From positions 1 to 64,000 of the forward strand of contig NZ_JAMCOJ010000004.1 of assembly GCF_023476645.1 (NCBI RefSeq): a DNA stretch of 64,000 nucleotides, in the 5' to 3' direction. Position numbers and translations under genes: made by a program. The notes under the pieces are model-generated. The model had not been told where the DNA came from and did not search any database. It saw only the letters and a list, made by a program, of their open reading frames with translations. This stretch comes from Cellulophaga sp. 20_2_10 (GTDB lineage: Bacteria > Bacteroidota > Bacteroidia > Flavobacteriales > Flavobacteriaceae). This document shows, in pieces, positions 1 to 13,614 of the stretch (positions within the stretch are counted from its first letter, which is position 1; every line of letters begins with the position of its first letter).

Positions 1-3000
1 GGGTTGGTATTGTCGGTAACTTCTTGTCCGTCAAGAATAGTATCACCATCTGTATCAGGATTATTAGGATCAGTACCTAAAGTTACTTCATCACCATCTA
101 AAAGTCCATCATTATCAGAATCAGGATTATTAGGATCCGTACCAATAGTAGCTTCTTCCGCATTAGTTAAACCATCGTTATCACAATCGCTAGTAGGTAG
201 CGGAGTACCACCAATAGATTCACAATCATCTAAAGGATTTGTACCGTCTGTAACTTCTTGGCCATTTAAGATACCATCACCATCACAATCTACAGTTAAG
301 TAATCACCAGAGACAGCAATTGTAACACTAGCAATTTCATAATCACAAGGATCATTTTTATCTGTACCATCTAGCTCTTCTTGAGTATCTAATACACCAT
401 CACCATCACTATCAGCAACTTCTCTAAAGTCAACTTCAACTGTACTTACATCATCTTCGTTATCTGTTGTAATTGCACCAGTATCTAAGTCATTGTTTAC
501 ATCGTTACCAGGTGTATCATCAAAAGCATCGTTTAATCCGTCATTATCTGCATCGGCTAAAGGATCTACTAGAGTTCCTTGTCCAGCTTCTAAGACATCA
601 CTAATACCATCGTTATCAGAATCGTCGTCCAAATAATCAGGATTAAGATCTGTATCTGTATCCTCAGGTCTTAATCCGTTAGGGTAGTTCGTATCTACAC
701 CGTTAACATCAAAAGTATTTGCAGGAACCACATAACCAGTTGTTGGTTGTGCCTCTACGTTATCTGGAATACCATCGTCATCCGCATCAATATCCAAGAA
801 ATCTGCATTACCTGTCATATCAGTATTGATAGGCGTAGTGGTTTCAGAACTTTCAGCCTGACCATCGTTATCATTATCTTCAAAACCAGTATCAAGACCA
901 TCAATAACACCATCATTATTAGTATCTAAAGCATCATTACCCGCTTCGTACACATCATAGATTCCGTCATTATCAGCATCAATATCAAAGTGATTTGGAA
1001 TACCATCACCATCAAAGTCGAACGCTGGTTCCGTTGTTCCGTTTACATCACCTACTAATGGATCGTTAGGATCATCATCGGAATGGTTTGGAACACCATC
1101 GCTATCATCATCTGCACTTGGGTCTATTCCGTTAGCCTCATCTAAATCTGAAATACCATCGTTATCGTCATCAAGATCTACTGTATCTGGAATACCATCT
1201 TGATCAAAATCTAATACTGATCTAAAATCTACCTCAGACATATCTGCATCATCTTCGTTATCTGTTGCAATTGCACCAGTATCTAAATCATTATTGACAT
1301 CGTTACCTGGAGTATCATCAAAAGCATCATTTAATCCGTCACCGTCGGCATCAGCCAATGGATCTGTCATAGTACCTTGACCTGCTTCTAGAACATCTGG
1401 AGTACCATCATCGTCAGAATCAGCATCCAAATAATCAGCAGTAAGATCTGTATCGGTATCCTCAGGTCTTAATCCGTTAGGGTAGTTTGTATCTACACCA
1501 TTAACATCAAAAGTATTTGCAGGAACCACATAACCAGTTGTTGGTTGTGCCTCTACGTTATCTGGAATACCATCGTCGTCTGCATCAATATCCAAGAAAT
1601 CTGCATTACCTGTCATATCAGTATTGATAGGTGAAGTCGTTTCAGAGCTATCAGCCTGACCATCGTTATCATTATCTTCAAAACCAGTATCAAGACCATC
1701 AATAACACCATCATTGTTCGTATCTAAAGCATCATTGCCAGCTTCGTATACATCATAGATTCCGTCATTATCAGCATCAATATCAAAGTGATTTGGAATA
1801 CCGTCACCATCAAAATCGAATGCTGGTTCCGTTGTTCCGTTTACATCACCTACTAATGGATCGTTAGGATCATCATCGGAATGGTTTGGAACACCATCAT
1901 TGTCATCATCACCACTTGGGTCGATTCCGTTAGCTTCATCTAAATCTGAAATACCATCGTTATCGTCATCAAGATCTACCGTATCTGGAATACCATCTTG
2001 ATCGAAATCAAGTACTGATCTAAAATCTACCTCAGCCACATCTGTATCATCTTCGTTATCTGTTGCAATTGCACCAGTATCCAAATCATTATTGACATCA
2101 TTACCTACAGTATCATCAAAAGCATCGTTTAATCCGTCATTATCCGCATCGGCTAAAGGATCTACTAGAGTTCCTTGTCCTGCTTCTAAGACATCACTAA
2201 TACCATCGTTATCAGAATCGTCGTCCAAATAATCAGGAGTAAGATCTGTATCTGTATCCTCAGGTCTTAATCCGTTAGGGTAGTTCGTATCTACACCGTT
2301 AACATCAAAAGTATTTGCAGGAACCACATAACCAGTTGTAGGTTGTGCCTCTACATTATCTGGAATACCATCATCATCAGCATCAATATCCAAGAAATCT
2401 GCATTACCTGTCATATCAGTATTGATAGGTGAAGTCGTTTCAGAGCTATCAGCCTGACCATCGTTATCATTATCTTCAAAACCAGTATCAAGACCATCAA
2501 TAACACCGTCATTGTTGGTGTCTAAAGCATCATTGCCAGCTTCGTACACATCATAGATTCCGTCATTATCAGCATCAATATCAAAATGATTTGGAATACC
2601 GTCACCGTCAAAATCAAAAGCTGGTTCCGTTGTTCCGTTTACATCACCAACAAGTGGATCAGCAGGATCATCATCGGAATGGTTTGGAACACCATCGTTA
2701 TCATCATCTGCACTTGGGTCGATTCCGTTAGCCTCATCTAAATCTGAAATACCATCGTTATCATCATCAAGATCTACCGTATCAGGAATACCATCTTGAT
2801 CGAAATCAAGTACTGATCTAAAATCTACCTCAGCCACATCTGTATCATCTTCGTTATCTGTTGCAATTGCACCAGTATCCAAATCATTGTTTACATCTGT
2901 ACCTAGGGTATCATCGAAAGCATCGTTCAATCCATCTGCATCAGCATCGGCTAAAGGATCTACAAGAGTACCTTGTCCAGCTTCCAGCATATCTGAAATA

Positions 3001-6000
3001 CCATCGTTATCAGAATCATCGTCCAAATAATCTGGAGTTAAATCTGTATCTGTATCCTCAGGTCTTAATCCGTTAGGGTAGTTTGTATCTACACCGTTAA
3101 CATCAAAAGTATTTGCAGGAACCACATAACCAGTTGTTGGTTGTGCCTCTACGTTATCTGGAATACCATCATCATCGGCATCAATATCTAAGAAATCTGC
3201 ATTACCTGTCATATCTGTATTGATAGGCGAAGTCGTTTCAGAGCTATCTGGCTGACCATCGTTATCATTATCTTCAAAACCAGTATCAAGACCATCAATA
3301 ACACCATCATTATTCGTATCTAAAGCATCGTTACCAGCTTCGTATACATCATAGATTCCGTCATTATCAGCATCGATATCAAAGTGATTAGGAATACCGT
3401 CACCGTCAAAATCAAATGCTGGTTCTGTTGTTCCGTTTACATCACCAACAAGTGGATCAGCAGGATCATCATCTAAATAATTTACGATTCCATCGCCATC
3501 ATCATCAGCACTTGGGTCAACTCCATTGGCTTCATCTACATCTGAGATACCATCGTTATCGTCATCTAAATCAACAATATCCATAATACCATCTTGGTCA
3601 AAATCTAATATAGATCTAAAATCAACCTCAGCAGTATCAACATCATCCACATTATCGGTTGCTATTGCACCTGTATCTAAATCATTATTGACATCGTTAC
3701 CTGGTGTATCATCAAAAGCATCATTTAATCCGTCACCGTCAGCATCAGCCAATGGATCTGTAATTGCACCTTGACCCGCTTCCACTACATCTGGCGTACC
3801 ATCATCGTCAGAATCAGTATCCAAATAATCAGGAGTAAGATCTGTATCTGTATACTCAGGTCTTAATCCGTTAGGGTAGTTAGTATCTACACCATTGAAA
3901 TCAAAAGCATCTGCAGGAACAACATAACCTGTAGTAGGTTGTGCTTCTACGTTATCTGGAATACCATCGTCATCTGCATCAATATCCAAGAAATCTGCAT
4001 TACCTGTCGTATCAGTATTGATAGGTGAAGTAGTTTCAGAGCTATCAGCCTGACCATCGTTATCATTATCTTCAAAATTGTCATCAACACCATCGATAAC
4101 ACCATCATTATTAGTATCTAAAGCATCATTGCCAGCTTCATATACATCAAAGATTCCGTCATTATCAGCATCAATATCAAAGTGATTTGGAATACCATCA
4201 CCATCAAAGTCGAATGCTGGCTCAACAATTCCGTTTACATCACCAACTAATGGATCAGCAGGAGCATCATCTAAATAATTTACGATTCCATCGCCATCAT
4301 CATCAGCACTTGGGTCAACTCCGTTGGCTTCATCTAAATCTGAAATACCATCATTGTCATCATCCAAATCAACGATATCCATAATACCATCTTGGTCGCG
4401 ATCTAATATAGATCTGAAATCAACCTCAGCGGTATCTAAATCATCTTCGTTGTCTGTTGCAATTGCACCAGTATCTAAATCATTGTTTACATCTGTACCC
4501 GGTGTATCATCAAAAGCATCATTTAATCCGTCACCGTCTGCATCAGCTAAAGGATCAGTTAATGTTCCTTGACCAGCTTCAATAACATCTGGCGTACCGT
4601 CATCATCAGAATCTGGATCCAAGTAATCAGGAATTAAATCATTATCCGTATCTGCAGGTGTAATTCCACCTGGATATTGAGTATCTAAACCTTCAGCGTC
4701 AAAAGCATCATCTGGAGCATCATAAGCTGCCGTAGTTTGTGCTTCTACATTATCTGGAATACCATCATCATCTGCATCAATATCAACATAGTTTGCACCA
4801 CCTGTTGTATCTGTATTTAATGGGGCTGTACCTTCTGTAGCATCAGCTTGACCATTATCATTTGCATCTAAGAATACATCATCAGTACTGTCAATAGTAC
4901 CATCGTTATTGGTATCTAAAGGACCTGTTCCATTTTCAACTAGATCAAGAACACCATCATTATCAGCATCTATATCTAAGTGGTTAGGATTAGCATCACC
5001 ATCAAAATTATCGATTGGTAAAGCGGTACCAGGACCATCTGTAGCCGTAGGAGTTGTATTATCATCTGTATCTACGATATCTGAAAGTCCGTCACCATCT
5101 GCATCATCAATAGTTCCTGTTCCAATAACACCATCGTTATCTGGGTCTGAACCACCAGCTTCAGTTACATCTGGAATACCATCATTATCAGAATCTGTAT
5201 CTATTCTATCATCAAATCCGTCATCATCTGTATCAGGACTTTCTAAAGGCGTACCAGGAGTAGTTGCATCTGCAGGGTCAACACTATCTGCCAAACCATC
5301 ACGGTCTGTATCTGTAGCGAAAGTATCTATAACACCATCGTTGTCTGCATCTGGACCACCAGCTTCTGTTACATCTGGAATACCATCATTGTCTGAATCT
5401 AAATCTATTCTATCTTCAATACCGTCACCATCAGAATCTTCATCTGGTAAAGGAGTATCTGCAATTTCATCTGCAAGACCATCATTATTGATATCTGTCA
5501 TAGAAGTTGGGTCACCCGCAATTGGGTAGTCTATATGACCATCACCATCTGTATCTGTACCACCAGCTTCTATAGAATCTGGAATACCATCATTATCAGA
5601 ATCCAAGTCAATACTATCTGGAATACCATCACCGTCTGTATCAATACATAAAGAAGAAAATAAACCTACTCCCATTCCTGTTTTTCCACCAGGTAACTGA
5701 GAAATGTTAAAGGTAATTTGGGTAGTGTTTTTAGAAACAAAAAGGATAACAGGTGCATCAGCTATTGTAGTATTATTGGCTGCTACATTAATGTTTTTAG
5801 TACCTAATCCAGTTATTGTTGCAAAATTAATATTTTTACTATCTATAATTTCAAAAGCATTTCCGTTTGTACTTGTGGAGTAATTTTCTCCGCTAGCACT
5901 TGCTTCGGCATCAAAAAAGAAAACATCAATAGGTTTATCAAAATCGTATGTTAAGGTATAACTACCTCCAGAATTTACTCCTCTAAACCCATCATCATTA

Positions 6001-9000
6001 GGATTACTTTTAATATCTAAAAAAGTCCCAGCAGGTCTTACTGCAGAAGTATTTATAGATTCTATAGGATTACCGGAATGAGTTATAGTAGCTATTACTG
6101 TACCAAAAGGAGTAGTTAAACTTGAGGTAGTAGAGTTTCCATTTAAAGTTACTGTAGGTGTAAAAGAAAATATTTGTAGTAAATTAGCATAAGGTGTTAC
6201 TGTTTTTCCAGAAGGGTTCACAGATGCGCATTCAACACTATCTAAGATTCCATCATTATCATCATCAATATCAACAGTATCCATAATACCATCATTATCT
6301 GAATCTAATATCGATCTAAAATCAACCTCAGCAGTATCTAAATCATCTACATTATCTGTTGCAATTGCACCAGTATCTAAATCATTATTTACATCGTTAC
6401 CAGGAGTATCATCAAAAGCATCATTCAAGCCATCGGCATCGGCATCAGCTAAAGGATCTGTGATGGTATCTTGACCAGCTTCTACAACATCATCAATACC
6501 ATCATTATCAGAATCTGAATCTAAATAATCTGGAATTAAATCACCATCTGTACTTACAGGAGTTAAACCAACAGGATAGTTAGTATCTAATCCGTTAGCA
6601 GCTTCAGCATCTGCAGGAGCAATATACCCAGCAGTTGTTTGTGCTTCTACGTTATCTGGAATACCATCATCATCAGCATCGATATCTAAATAGTTTACAC
6701 CACCTGTACCATCTGTATTTGGTATTGGAAGTGGAGATAAAGCCGTAGCATCATCCCAACCATCTGTTGTAGCGGTATCATCAAAACCATCTACTAGACC
6801 ATCACCATTAACATCAAGACCACCAGCTTCTGTAGTATCTGTAATACCATCATTATCTGAATCTATATCTAAATGATTTGGAACACTATCACTATCAAAA
6901 TTATCAATTGGTAATGGAGTACCTGTACCATCTGCCAAGTCAGTTGTCGTATTATCATCTGAATCTACTAGATCTGAAAGTCCGTCACCATCTGTATCAT
7001 CTATTGGACCAGCACCGATTCTACCATCATTATCAGGATCAGAACCACCAGCTTCAATTACATCTGGAATACCATCATTTTCAGAATCTAAATCTATTCT
7101 ATCATCTAAACCATCATTATCCGTATCTGGATTTGGAATTGGTGTACCTGGAGTAGTAGGACCCACTGGATCAACACTATCTGCAAGTCCGTCATTATCT
7201 GTATCGGTTATGAACGTATCAATGATACCATCACCATCACCGTCTATTCCACCAGCTTCGGTAGTATCTGTAATTCCATCATTATCAGAATCTAAATCTA
7301 ATCTGTCTACAATACCGTCGTTATCAGAATCTTCATCTGGTAAAGGGGTAGTATCCACGCTATCGGCAACACCGTTACCATCAGCATCAACAAAACCATC
7401 TACAGCACCATCGCCATTAATATCTTCGCCACCGGCTTCTAAAGTATCTGTGATACCATCGTTGTCAGCATCTAAATCTAAGTAATCTGGATTACCGTCA
7501 CCATCAGTATCAATTGGATCAATACCATCTGTATCTGCACCAACAACAGGAATACCTGTCAATGGGTCTATAGCACCCGGTGTATTAAAGCCACTTGTAG
7601 TCTGTGCTTCGACCGTATCTAAAATACCATCATTGTCACTATCTAAATCGTAAGCATTTAGTATTCCGTCGCCATCAAAATCTCCACTATCATCAGTAGT
7701 ACCATCTCCATCTGTATCAAAAACATTTGAAGTTGAGTTTATTTGTACACAACCATTTTGTGGTGTACAAGGCGCACTACCTTCTGGTCCGTCTGTAGTA
7801 TCATTATCAACTACATCTGCAAGACCATCATTATCTATATCTGTAAGAATATCTATAACACCATCGCCATCTGCATCTATATTACCTGAACCTGCCTCAA
7901 CAATATCAGTAATACCGTCATTGTCAGAATCTAGGTCTAATTGATTTGGAACACCATCGCCATCTGTATCAAAATTGATACAGATACCGTTCGCATTTAA
8001 TCCGCCACAAGTAGGGAAATCTGTGTCATAGTAGTTTGGAATACCATCGCCATCTAAATCATCATCTGGATCAGGTAAGCCCATTGTTGCACAATCCCAT
8101 CCGTTAATACCGTCAAAAACAGCACAGAAATCTGGATCTTCATAATCTAAAGTTCCGTCACCATCAGCATCGCCATTATAAACTTCGATAACATCAGGTA
8201 TACCATCATTATCATCATCTAAATCTAATGGAGCACCTGAAGCTACAGAAACAGGTATTAGAATAGCTTCGCACTGACAATTGGTACTTGAAGGTAAAAA
8301 CTCTACTATAAAGTTTGTACCTGTACAAGCTGCACCGGCAGTAGTGAATATAATTTCATCTGTGATTGTAGACGAATTAGGAATAGCAGCGGCTATTGTA
8401 CCTGTAGAGATAGCAGCACCATCAATATCACCATTAATATCTGCACAATATACGCTATATGTATAACCAGCAGAAGCATCTATTAGACTAGTATTTTCGA
8501 TATCTAATGATAAATGATATTCGTAATTATTACTGGTGTCTACAGAAAAGAAACTATCGTTACTAGTACCATTTAAAGTTGGTTTTTCTAAAGGCATTAC
8601 CTCATAAGAGAAACCTGTAGCTACTTGAAAATCTGGGCAAGCATTAGAAGAACACATAATACCATTAACAGTAACGTAGTTTACTATTTGTACTTCCTCA
8701 GTAGCATCACATATGCCATCACTTGTAGTTATAAAATCAAAATTAAATTTTATTTTAGATCCTGCAGTAACACCTGCTGGGTAGTTTAATATAAGCTCCT
8801 GATGGTCTCCCACTGTTGCTATACTATTAAATGTGGCACCATCTGCACTAGAAAAAGAAGAAGCTACATATGCTATACCAGACCTTAAGGTTATTTTACC
8901 AAAATCTGAACTACCTGTAGTACCGCCTGAAATTGTGGTTTCTACATTAATATTAGCTGTAACTCCGCAGCCTTTTATTGGTGCGCCAAAATCTGGCAGA

Positions 9001-12000
9001 TTAATTGTGCTTAAAGCATTGTAAGGAGCTACAGCACCTGCAGCCTGAATAGCATTAGAAACTATTCTAGAACCATTACCCGCAGCAGGTTCTCCACACG
9101 GCTCTTCTCCGTAAACCTTAAAGGTAAATTCAGAATTGGAAATAAAATCACACTCCAATTGAATTTGAAGATTAACATGCGCCGTTCTTTCATTTATAGA
9201 GTTAACAGCAGGATTACCTTTTATACCATTTAAAGCAAGTATACCTGTATGCTCCAATAAATTTACTTTAGCGATACCGTTTTCTATAGTAACTGTTACC
9301 GGCTGAGTGTCAGCAGCAGCAGCAGAACCTTTAGGATAAGTAACATTTGTACTTACAATAGTAATACCACCAGCCCCACCAGGGATAGCAAACTCTAATG
9401 AAGGAAATATTAAATCTCCCAATTGGGCACTAATAACATCTACTTCAATATTAAAAGGTGTACATAGGTTTTGCGGAACACTAGGTTGATTTGTTATTGC
9501 TACCTGTACTTGTGAACCTTTAGGTTCTAAGGTTATAGAAGTAGAATTTTGATAACAAGTAGCACCTACTGCTTGAAAATCTGAAACATCTAGATTAGTA
9601 TCTGGGTAACCAGGATAACCTAAGCAATCCCATCCGTGTTCAACTAACACAGTAAGGTCTGTACAGTCTTCAAAATCTCCTTTAAAACGTATAGCTTTAG
9701 TAGTACCTGTAGCAACAGAACCAGCTTCTATCCATGTTTTATCTCCAGACTGGTAAAAATTAACAGGGGCCTCTGTTGTGCCAGATACACTAAAAGCACT
9801 TGTAATGTTAATACCTACAGGCACAGTAACTTGCAACCAGTTATAATTTACGTCTTGTGGACTAGTGTTACTTATAGTAACATCAAAATCTACGGTATAC
9901 GCATCTCCATTAACAGTAGGCGAGCTAGATTGTATTAAAAATGTAGGTTGCGTGTATTGAAACCTATTTGTATTTGTAAAACTTTTAGTTTCTGGGGTAG
10001 CATACGCAAAATCATCATAATTAATTGTGTAATCATAACTGGCAGAAGCAGGTGATTCACAAGTACCCATAAATTCTACATAAAATCTAGGTTGTATTAA
10101 AGCGCTTTGGTCACGATCTACATATCCAGGACCTGGAGTAATAGTAATTTGACCACCACTTTCTGAAACAATAAATTCTCCTGTAGCATTAGAATATGCC
10201 CCTTGAAATTGAATAGAAGAAACATTACCTGTAAACCTGGCTCCTTCTGGTATATCTACAACTGTAGATTTCCAAAGTGTCATAGGTCTATATTCATCTC
10301 CGTGCATATCACTAGGAGCCATATTGTGTTGATAATACAGGATTCCATTAGAAGGAGTACAACCATTTGTAGATCTAGTTTGGTTGCTACCGTAAATACG
10401 AGGTCTAGAATAGTATGCTCTATCTCCCCATGTATCACAGCCAACTTTATTAGGTTGTGTGTTTGCTGGGTAATCTGTAAAGGCAAAGAATTCACCTCTT
10501 AAATTGGTGAGTTCAAAATAGTCAATATCTTTAAAATCTTTACTAAATTCAAAAGTTAATTCTATCTCAACTCTGTCTTGCTCTGTAGCGTCACCTTCAT
10601 AATTATAAGAGGCGCTAATTAAACTTTTATAAGAACTAAGATCAAAAGTTAATCTATGTTCTGTAGTTCCATTGGTTGTTAATACAGGGGTAATAGTAAT
10701 TACTCCTGTTTGTAATGTAGTAGGGGAGTCGTTAATTGTAATTTCACCTTCGATAAAAGAAATGATATCTGATCCACCAGCAGCTAAACTTGCTGTATTA
10801 TATGTTAAGTCGAAATATAAATTATCTAAAGAGATGTTATTAATAGACGCAGAGGTAGAAATTTTCATTCTATCACCAGCAAGATATTTGTTAATACCGT
10901 CTGTATTATCGTCTAAAGTAACTTTTGTTGTCATGGTATTATCTGTCCAACCAGCAGTAATTCTATTTGCATTAAAGCCTTCTATAGCCGGACCAACACA
11001 GCCACCTGGACAATGTGTGTAAATATCTACTGTACCACAATGCATATCTTGGCTCCAGCAAGTACCACTGGGGCCTGTTGCTGTATAATTCGTTTTATAA
11101 GGAATTGACTGTATACCATTGGGGCCACAAGAAAAAGTTAATGGAAATTCTACCCATTCTTTATATTCTGAACCACTAATATTTGTAGTGCTGTATGTAA
11201 TTTCATTACCGGACTGTGTAAATTCTGATGATGCACCAGGACGTAATGACATACCCGCTGGAGTAGTAATAGTAACACTCCATACAGAATTAGCATTATT
11301 AGATAGCATAGGTTGTCCATTAACTAATGGAGTACCAACACCATTTGCTTGCATTGATGGAGCAATACGTATTTCAAAATCTTGATTATTAACTAAATCC
11401 GTAGGAGCTTCAACCTCAGTTACACTTCTATAATCTCTAATTATATTAAAGTAATTAAGATCTATACGCTCTGGTAGTCTTTCTCCTTTACATTGATCTC
11501 TAAAGTACACATCAAAATAAGTATGTTCCCAGCCCATGTAGTCGAACCGTCCAATTCCACAATTATCTTTTGGAGCAATTGCAAAATCAAAAGATATTTC
11601 TGTAGAAGCACCTGGAGCTAAATCATCAAAATATCCATCATTATCTAAATCTTCTAGTCCAACACCAGCACCATCAGGATCTGATGTAAAGAAGTTAGGA
11701 GGTAAAGAAAGTGTATTTCCAGAACCTCTAGAAGAGTAACTATCACTAGGTCTACTAGTAGGATTAAAACTAGTTGTACCTACCTTAAAGTTAGATACAT
11801 TTCTGGTGTCAAAATAATCAAAATCCCAAAGAGGATTATTATTTGCACTAGATATAGGAGTAGAATTAGCTCCCATACCTAAATTTATACCAACATCTAA
11901 AGCCATAGAACCCGTAGTAAGCTTAGTGTTTTCTAACTTAACAGTATAAGTAACAGCTTCACAAAAATCTGGTGTAGTTGTCCCAATTTTAGTAAGGGTA

Positions 12001-12989
12001 ATATCTGGTACGTTTGCACCAAAATTTAATGACCCTGTTTGTGGTTCGGCAGCTTGGCAAGTTTCTCCAACACTACATCCCCAATATGTATTATGAACTA
12101 TTGCGGTATCTATACAGTCATCTACTCTAAAGGCTTCTTGAAGAATAATTACTTCGCCATTATCAAAGCAATTATCTAAATCACCAACAGCTCCTGCAAA
12201 AGGAGCTACATTTAAATCTATGTTATAAGTCAAAACTTGACCAACTGTTGAAGTTGGAGTTAAAAGTGTACCTTTATAAGATAGAGTGTAAATATTATCT
12301 ACATCTTCCCCTATATCTACATAATGAGTAAAAGTCTCGGTACAACCATTACCACCTTGTGCAAGTGTAATATCTCTGATATATGATTCTCCTACATTAG
12401 AATTTATAGTTGGTATTGCAGAAATATTTAAGGAAGCAGCTAGTAATGCGTATGATGATACACTAGTATCACTATCCGTGGCAGAATTTGCACCACCAGC
12501 ATCATTAAAATTAATAGTATGTGCATCTTTAAAAAGTCCACCAGAATTTAAAAGAGCAACAGCATCACAATCTGCACTACGCTTAAATTCAAAATAAACC
12601 TCATCACCAACATTCCAGTTAATATTTGGGTCACCATTTCTATGTAACGTAAAAATAGGATCATTTGCTGTACCAGCAACTCCTATTTCATAAGGGTTAA
12701 CTGCAATGGGAATTCCATTAGAGTCTACCTGTGACGTTATTACAGCTGTTCCGGGCTCATACAAGACTCCGTTTGGCAAGTTAAACGTGATACTAAAATT
12801 GTTACAAGATGCATTTTTGCCTTGTATAAACACACGCTCAAAAGAATTGTTAACTCCGCCACACGTAGCTAAATCTTCTGGGGCTAGGGAAACCTTATAC
12901 CTATTATCGTCTATTTGCGCATAAACACTAATTGTGTTTAATGTTAGTAAAACGATGAACAGTAAAAAGTTTTTAAATACTTTTTCCAT
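1..12989 (-). CDS. Giant secreted calcium-binding repeat protein (adhesin-like), 3' end outside window
   Basis: One uninterrupted minus-strand frame runs from an ATG at 12989 to the window edge, at least 4,329 codons. Frame was checked at the start, near 5,650-5,700 and at 1-60. Residues 1-24 are a signal peptide ([18 protein letters not shown]..., ending VYA before Q25). Residues about 25-1580 are beta-rich, cysteine-containing sequence resembling tandem Ig-like/DUF11-type domains of Bacteroidota surface proteins. From about 8250 downward the protein is almost all thrombospondin-type-3-like motifs (DxDx[12 protein letters not shown]) that bind calcium in known families. A non-repeat domain interrupts them at about 5650-6245. 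Six 266-residue units follow. The last visible part (about 350-1) switches to short [13 protein letters not shown] repeats, which in relatives often precede a type IX secretion C-terminal domain. Cell-surface adhesion or gliding is inferred. The missing C-terminus prevents a firm call on secretion route. Confidence 0.9.
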   Translation of the reverse strand, partial: MEKVFKNFLLFIVLLTLNTISVYAQIDDNRYKVSLAPEDLATCGGVNNSFERVFIQGKNASCNNFSITFNLPNGVLYEPGTAVITSQVDSNGIPIAVNPYEIGVAGTANDPIFTLHRNGDPNINWNVGDEVYFEFKRSADCDAVALLNSGGLFKDAHTINFNDAGGANSATDSDTSVSSYALLAASLNISAIPTINSNVGESYIRDITLAQGGNGCTETFTHYVDIGEDVDNIYTLSYKGTLLTPTSTVGQVLTYNIDLNVAPFAGAVGDLDNCFDNGEVIILQEAFRVDDCIDTAIVHNTYWGCSVGETCQAAEPQTGSLNFGANVPDITLTKIGTTTPDFCEAVTYTVKLENTKLTTGSMALDVGINLGMGANSTPISSANNNPLWDFDYFDTRNVSNFKVGTTSFNPTSRPSDSYSSRGSGNTLSLPPNFFTSDPDGAGVGLEDLDNDGYFDDLAPGASTEISFDFAIAPKDNCGIGRFDYMGWEHTYFDVYFRDQCKGERLPERIDLNYFNIIRDYRSVTEVEAPTDLVNNQDFEIRIAPSMQANGVGTPLVNGQPMLSNNANSVWSVTITTPAGMSLRPGASSEFTQSGNEITYSTTNISGSEYKEWVEFPLTFSCGPNGIQSIPYKTNYTATGPSGTCWSQDMHCGTVDIYTHCPGGCVGPAIEGFNANRITAGWTDNTMTTKVTLDDNTDGINKYLAGDRMKISTSASINNISLDNLYFDLTYNTASLAAGGSDIISFIEGEITINDSPTTLQTGVITITPVLTTNGTTEHRLTFDLSSYKSLISASYNYEGDATEQDRVEIELTFEFSKDFKDIDYFELTNLRGEFFAFTDYPANTQPNKVGCDTWGDRAYYSRPRIYGSNQTRSTNGCTPSNGILYYQHNMAPSDMHGDEYRPMTLWKSTVVDIPEGARFTGNVSSIQFQGAYSNATGEFIVSESGGQITITPGPGYVDRDQSALIQPRFYVEFMGTCESPASASYDYTINYDDFAYATPETKSFTNTNRFQYTQPTFLIQSSSPTVNGDAYTVDFDVTISNTSPQDVNYNWLQVTVPVGINITSAFSVSGTTEAPVNFYQSGDKTWIEAGSVATGTTKAIRFKGDFEDCTDLTVLVEHGWDCLGYPGYPDTNLDVSDFQAVGATCYQNSTSITLEPKGSQVQVAITNQPSVPQNLCTPFNIEVDVISAQLGDLIFPSLEFAIPGGAGGITIVSTNVTYPKGSAAAADTQPVTVTIENGIAKVNLLEHTGILALNGIKGNPAVNSINERTAHVNLQIQLECDFISNSEFTFKVYGEEPCGEPAAGNGSRIVSNAIQAAGAVAPYNALSTINLPDFGAPIKGCGVTANINVETTISGGTTGSSDFGKITLRSGIAYVASSFSSADGATFNSIATVGDHQELILNYPAGVTAGSKIKFNFDFITTSDGICDATEEVQIVNYVTVNGIMCSSNACPDFQVATGFSYEVMPLEKPTLNGTSNDSFFSVDTSNNYEYHLSLDIENTSLIDASAGYTYSVYCADINGDIDGAAISTGTIAAAIPNSSTITDEIIFTTAGAACTGTNFIVEFLPSSTNCQCEAILIPVSVASGAPLDLDDDNDGIPDVIEVYNGDADGDGTLDYEDPDFCAVFDGINGWDCATMGLPDPDDDLDGDGIPNYYDTDFPTCGGLNANGICINFDTDGDGVPNQLDLDSDNDGITDIVEAGSGNIDADGDGVIDILTDIDNDGLADVVDNDTTDGPEGSAPCTPQNGCVQINSTSNVFDTDGDGTTDDSGDFDGDGILNAYDLDSDNDGILDTVEAQTTSGFNTPGAIDPLTGIPVVGADTDGIDPIDTDGDGNPDYLDLDADNDGITDTLEAGGEDINGDGAVDGFVDADGNGVADSVDTTPLPDEDSDNDGIVDRLDLDSDNDGITDTTEAGGIDGDGDGIIDTFITDTDNDGLADSVDPVGPTTPGTPIPNPDTDNDGLDDRIDLDSENDGIPDVIEAGGSDPDNDGRIGAGPIDDTDGDGLSDLVDSDDNTTTDLADGTGTPLPIDNFDSDSVPNHLDIDSDNDGITDTTEAGGLDVNGDGLVDGFDDTATTDGWDDATALSPLPIPNTDGTGGVNYLDIDADDDGIPDNVEAQTTAGYIAPADAEAANGLDTNYPVGLTPVSTDGDLIPDYLDSDSDNDGIDDVVEAGQDTITDPLADADADGLNDAFDDTPGNDVNNDLDTGAIATDNVDDLDTAEVDFRSILDSDNDGIMDTVDIDDDNDGILDSVECASVNPSGKTVTPYANLLQIFSFTPTVTLNGNSTTSSLTTPFGTVIATITHSGNPIESINTSAVRPAGTFLDIKSNPNDDGFRGVNSGGSYTLTYDFDKPIDVFFFDAEASASGENYSTSTNGNAFEIIDSKNINFATITGLGTKNINVAANNTTIADAPVILFVSKNTTQITFNISQLPGGKTGMGVGLFSSLCIDTDGDGIPDSIDLDSDNDGIPDSIEAGGTDTDGDGHIDYPIAGDPTSMTDINNDGLADEIADTPLPDEDSDGDGIEDRIDLDSDNDGIPDVTEAGGPDADNDGVIDTFATDTDRDGLADSVDPADATTPGTPLESPDTDDDGFDDRIDTDSDNDGIPDVTEAGGSDPDNDGVIGTGTIDDADGDGLSDIVDTDDNTTPTATDGPGTALPIDNFDGDANPNHLDIDADNDGVLDLVENGTGPLDTNNDGTIDSTDDVFLDANDNGQADATEGTAPLNTDTTGGANYVDIDADDDGIPDNVEAQTTAAYDAPDDAFDAEGLDTQYPGGITPADTDNDLIPDYLDPDSDDDGTPDVIEAGQGTLTDPLADADGDGLNDAFDDTPGTDVNNDLDTGAIATDNEDDLDTAEVDFRSILDRDQDGIMDIVDLDDDNDGISDLDEANGVDPSADDDGDGIVNYLDDAPADPLVGDVNGIVEPAFDFDGDGIPNHFDIDADNDGIFDVYEAGNDALDTNNDGVIDGVDDNFEDNDNDGQADSSETTSPINTDTTGNADFLDIDADDDGIPDNVEAQPTTGYVVPADAFDFNGVDTNYPNGLRPEYTDTDLTPDYLDTDSDDDGTPDVVEAGQGAITDPLADADGDGLNDAFDDTPGNDVNNDLDTGAIATDNVDDVDTAEVDFRSILDFDQDGIMDIVDLDDDNDGISDVDEANGVDPSADDDGDGIVNYLDDDPADPLVGDVNGTTEPAFDFDGDGIPNHFDIDADNDGIYDVYEAGNDALDTNNDGVIDGLDTGFEDNDNDGQPDSSETTSPINTDMTGNADFLDIDADDDGIPDNVEAQPTTGYVVPANTFDVNGVDTNYPNGLRPEDTDTDLTPDYLDDDSDNDGISDMLEAGQGTLVDPLADADADGLNDAFDDTLGTDVNNDLDTGAIATDNEDDTDVAEVDFRSVLDFDQDGIPDTVDLDDDNDGISDLDEANGIDPSADDDNDGVPNHSDDDPADPLVGDVNGTTEPAFDFDGDGIPNHFDIDADNDGIYDVYEAGNDALDTNNDGVIDGLDTGFEDNDNDGQADSSETTSPINTDMTGNADFLDIDADDDGIPDNVEAQPTTGYVVPANTFDVNGVDTNYPNGLRPEDTDTDLTPDYLDDDSDNDGISDVLEAGQGTLVDPLADADNDGLNDAFDDTVGNDVNNDLDTGAIATDNEDDTDVAEVDFRSVLDFDQDGIPDTVDLDDDNDGISDLDEANGIDPSGDDDNDGVPNHSDDDPNDPLVGDVNGTTEPAFDFDGDGIPNHFDIDADNDGIYDVYEAGNDALDTNNDGVIDGLDTGFEDNDNDGQADSSETTSPINTDMTGNADFLDIDADDDGIPDNVEAQPTTGYVVPANTFDVNGVDTNYPNGLRPEDTDTDLTADYLDADSDDDGTPDVLEAGQGTMTDPLADADGDGLNDAFDDTPGNDVNNDLDTGAIATDNEDDADMSEVDFRSVLDFDQDGIPDTVDLDDDNDGISDLDEANGIDPSADDDSDGVPNHSDDDPNDPLVGDVNGTTEPAFDFDGDGIPNHFDIDADNDGIYDVYEAGNDALDTNNDGVIDGLDTGFEDNDNDGQAESSETTTPINTDMTGNADFLDIDADDDGIPDNVEAQPTTGYVVPANTFDVNGVDTNYPNGLRPEDTDTDLNPDYLDDDSDNDGISDVLEAGQGTLVDPLADADNDGLNDAFDDTPGNDVNNDLDTGAITTDNEDDVSTVEVDFREVADSDGDGVLDTQEELDGTDKNDPCDYEIASVTIAVSGDYLTVDCDGDGILNGQEVTDGTNPLDDCESIGGTPLPTSDCDNDGLTNAEEATIGTDPNNPDSDNDGLLDGDEVTLGTDPNNPDTDGDTILDGQEVTDNTN
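120..5260 (-). repeat. Six tandem 798-bp (266-residue) units inside the giant gene
   Basis: The marker AATTGCACCA (encoding part of GAIATDN) recurs at 471, 1269, 2067 and 2865, and in slightly changed form at 3663 and 4461. A second marker, CAGGT, recurs at 665, 1463, 2261, 3059, 3857 and 4655. Both series step by exactly 798 bp with no indels. The four copies at low coordinates are nearly identical with mostly synonymous differences; the 4461 copy is clearly diverged. A seventh, related copy has the marker at 6363, displaced by 1,902 bp because another domain lies between. Outer boundaries given here are approximate. Confidence 0.88.
5650..6245 (-). other. Non-repeat domain embedded in the calcium-binding repeats
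   Basis: In the giant frame, residues about 2248-2447 lack aspartate repeats. They read as a compact beta-rich domain, starting near the stretch [20 protein letters not shown] and ending near [15 protein letters not shown] before [10 protein letters not shown] resumes. It contains phrases such as [18 protein letters not shown] and [16 protein letters not shown]. The composition suggests a carbohydrate- or ligand-binding jelly-roll, but I do not recognise the family. It separates the diverged repeat copy at 6363 from the six tandem copies. Confidence 0.5.
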
Positions 12990-13093
12990 AAAATAATGAT
13001 TAGATTTTTTTCCTAAAAAGAAGGAAAATGGTTTAGTGTTTTTGTGGTTAACTTATTAGTTGTAAGAAAATCACGGATTGTTATTCATTTTTT

Positions 13094-13101
13094 CAAAGAT
13101 A
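13094..13101 (-). promoter_or_regulatory. Candidate -7 box (TATCTTTG) for the giant gene
   Basis: The plus strand reads CAAAGATA, so the minus strand has TATCTTTG, matching the Bacteroidota -7 consensus TAnnTTTG. It would leave a leader of roughly 100 nt. No clear TTG -33 element sits at the usual distance, so this is tentative. The rest of 12990-13310 is AT-rich with no open frame or stable hairpin that I could identify. Confidence 0.3.
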
Positions 13102-13313
13102 TCGATGAAAAAGATGTTAAATAATAATATGTTGCCTGTAAGGGCAAAAGTGTAGGTGAATGGTAGGAAAGTGTATGTGGATGGAAATTAAAATAAGTTG
13201 TTTGTTGTTTTATGAACAGTGAAAACACTTGTTTTATATGAGGAAAACGGAAGTTTAGACAAGTTTGAACTCGCTTTTATTCACTTTTTTAGCATAGAAT
13301 TAGATACGTAATT

Positions 13314-13494
13314 TTAGCGATTAGTACTAATTGCTTCTAAAATTGCTTCTTTGTAGTATGTAAACCTCTTTGGAAGGCCTTAAAATAAGGGTTTGTTTGA
13401 TTTATTCACTAGTTATTGGGAGCTAATAAATACATCTATGATCTATTTCTTTTACATCAATAACTTGTTGTCTTGCTAACTTAAAGTTATTTTT
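13314..13494 (-). pseudogene. Decayed 3' fragment of a CCA-adding-enzyme gene
   Basis: Reverse-strand translation from 13494 gives KNNFKLARQQVIDVKEIDH, then a degraded stretch with two in-frame stops, then ITSE, LRPSKEVYIL and, after a one-base frame change, KEAILEAISTNR. The intact downstream-oriented neighbour cca contains [35 protein letters not shown] and [13 protein letters not shown] in the same order. This is therefore a mutated partial duplicate of the last about 80 codons of that gene, lying just beyond its stop codon. No start, promoter or intact domain is visible. It occupies the middle of the 625-bp stretch between the giant gene and cca. Confidence 0.8.
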
Positions 13495-13614
13495 TTACTA
13501 CAGAATGTATTTAAAATCCATATAATTCTATAGTATAACAATAGTAAACTATAGATGCACATATTAAAGTGAACAAGGTTATATCACTATTTATGAGGAG
13601 TTTCGTATTTTTAG

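Noticed and set aside
120-5260. Regularly spaced repeats suggesting a CRISPR array
   Set aside because: The period is 798 bp, the repeats are coding and in frame, and no short repeat-spacer pattern or cas gene is present.
4-9024. Many plus-strand open frames rich in Ser/Pro or His/Leu
   Set aside because: They are antisense shadows of the giant minus-strand gene: their repetitive composition is what the Asp-rich repeat codons give when read on the opposite strand in another register.
10280-10495. Minus-strand 71-codon open frame
   Set aside because: It lies wholly inside the giant gene in a different register on the same strand and has no domain or conservation cue.
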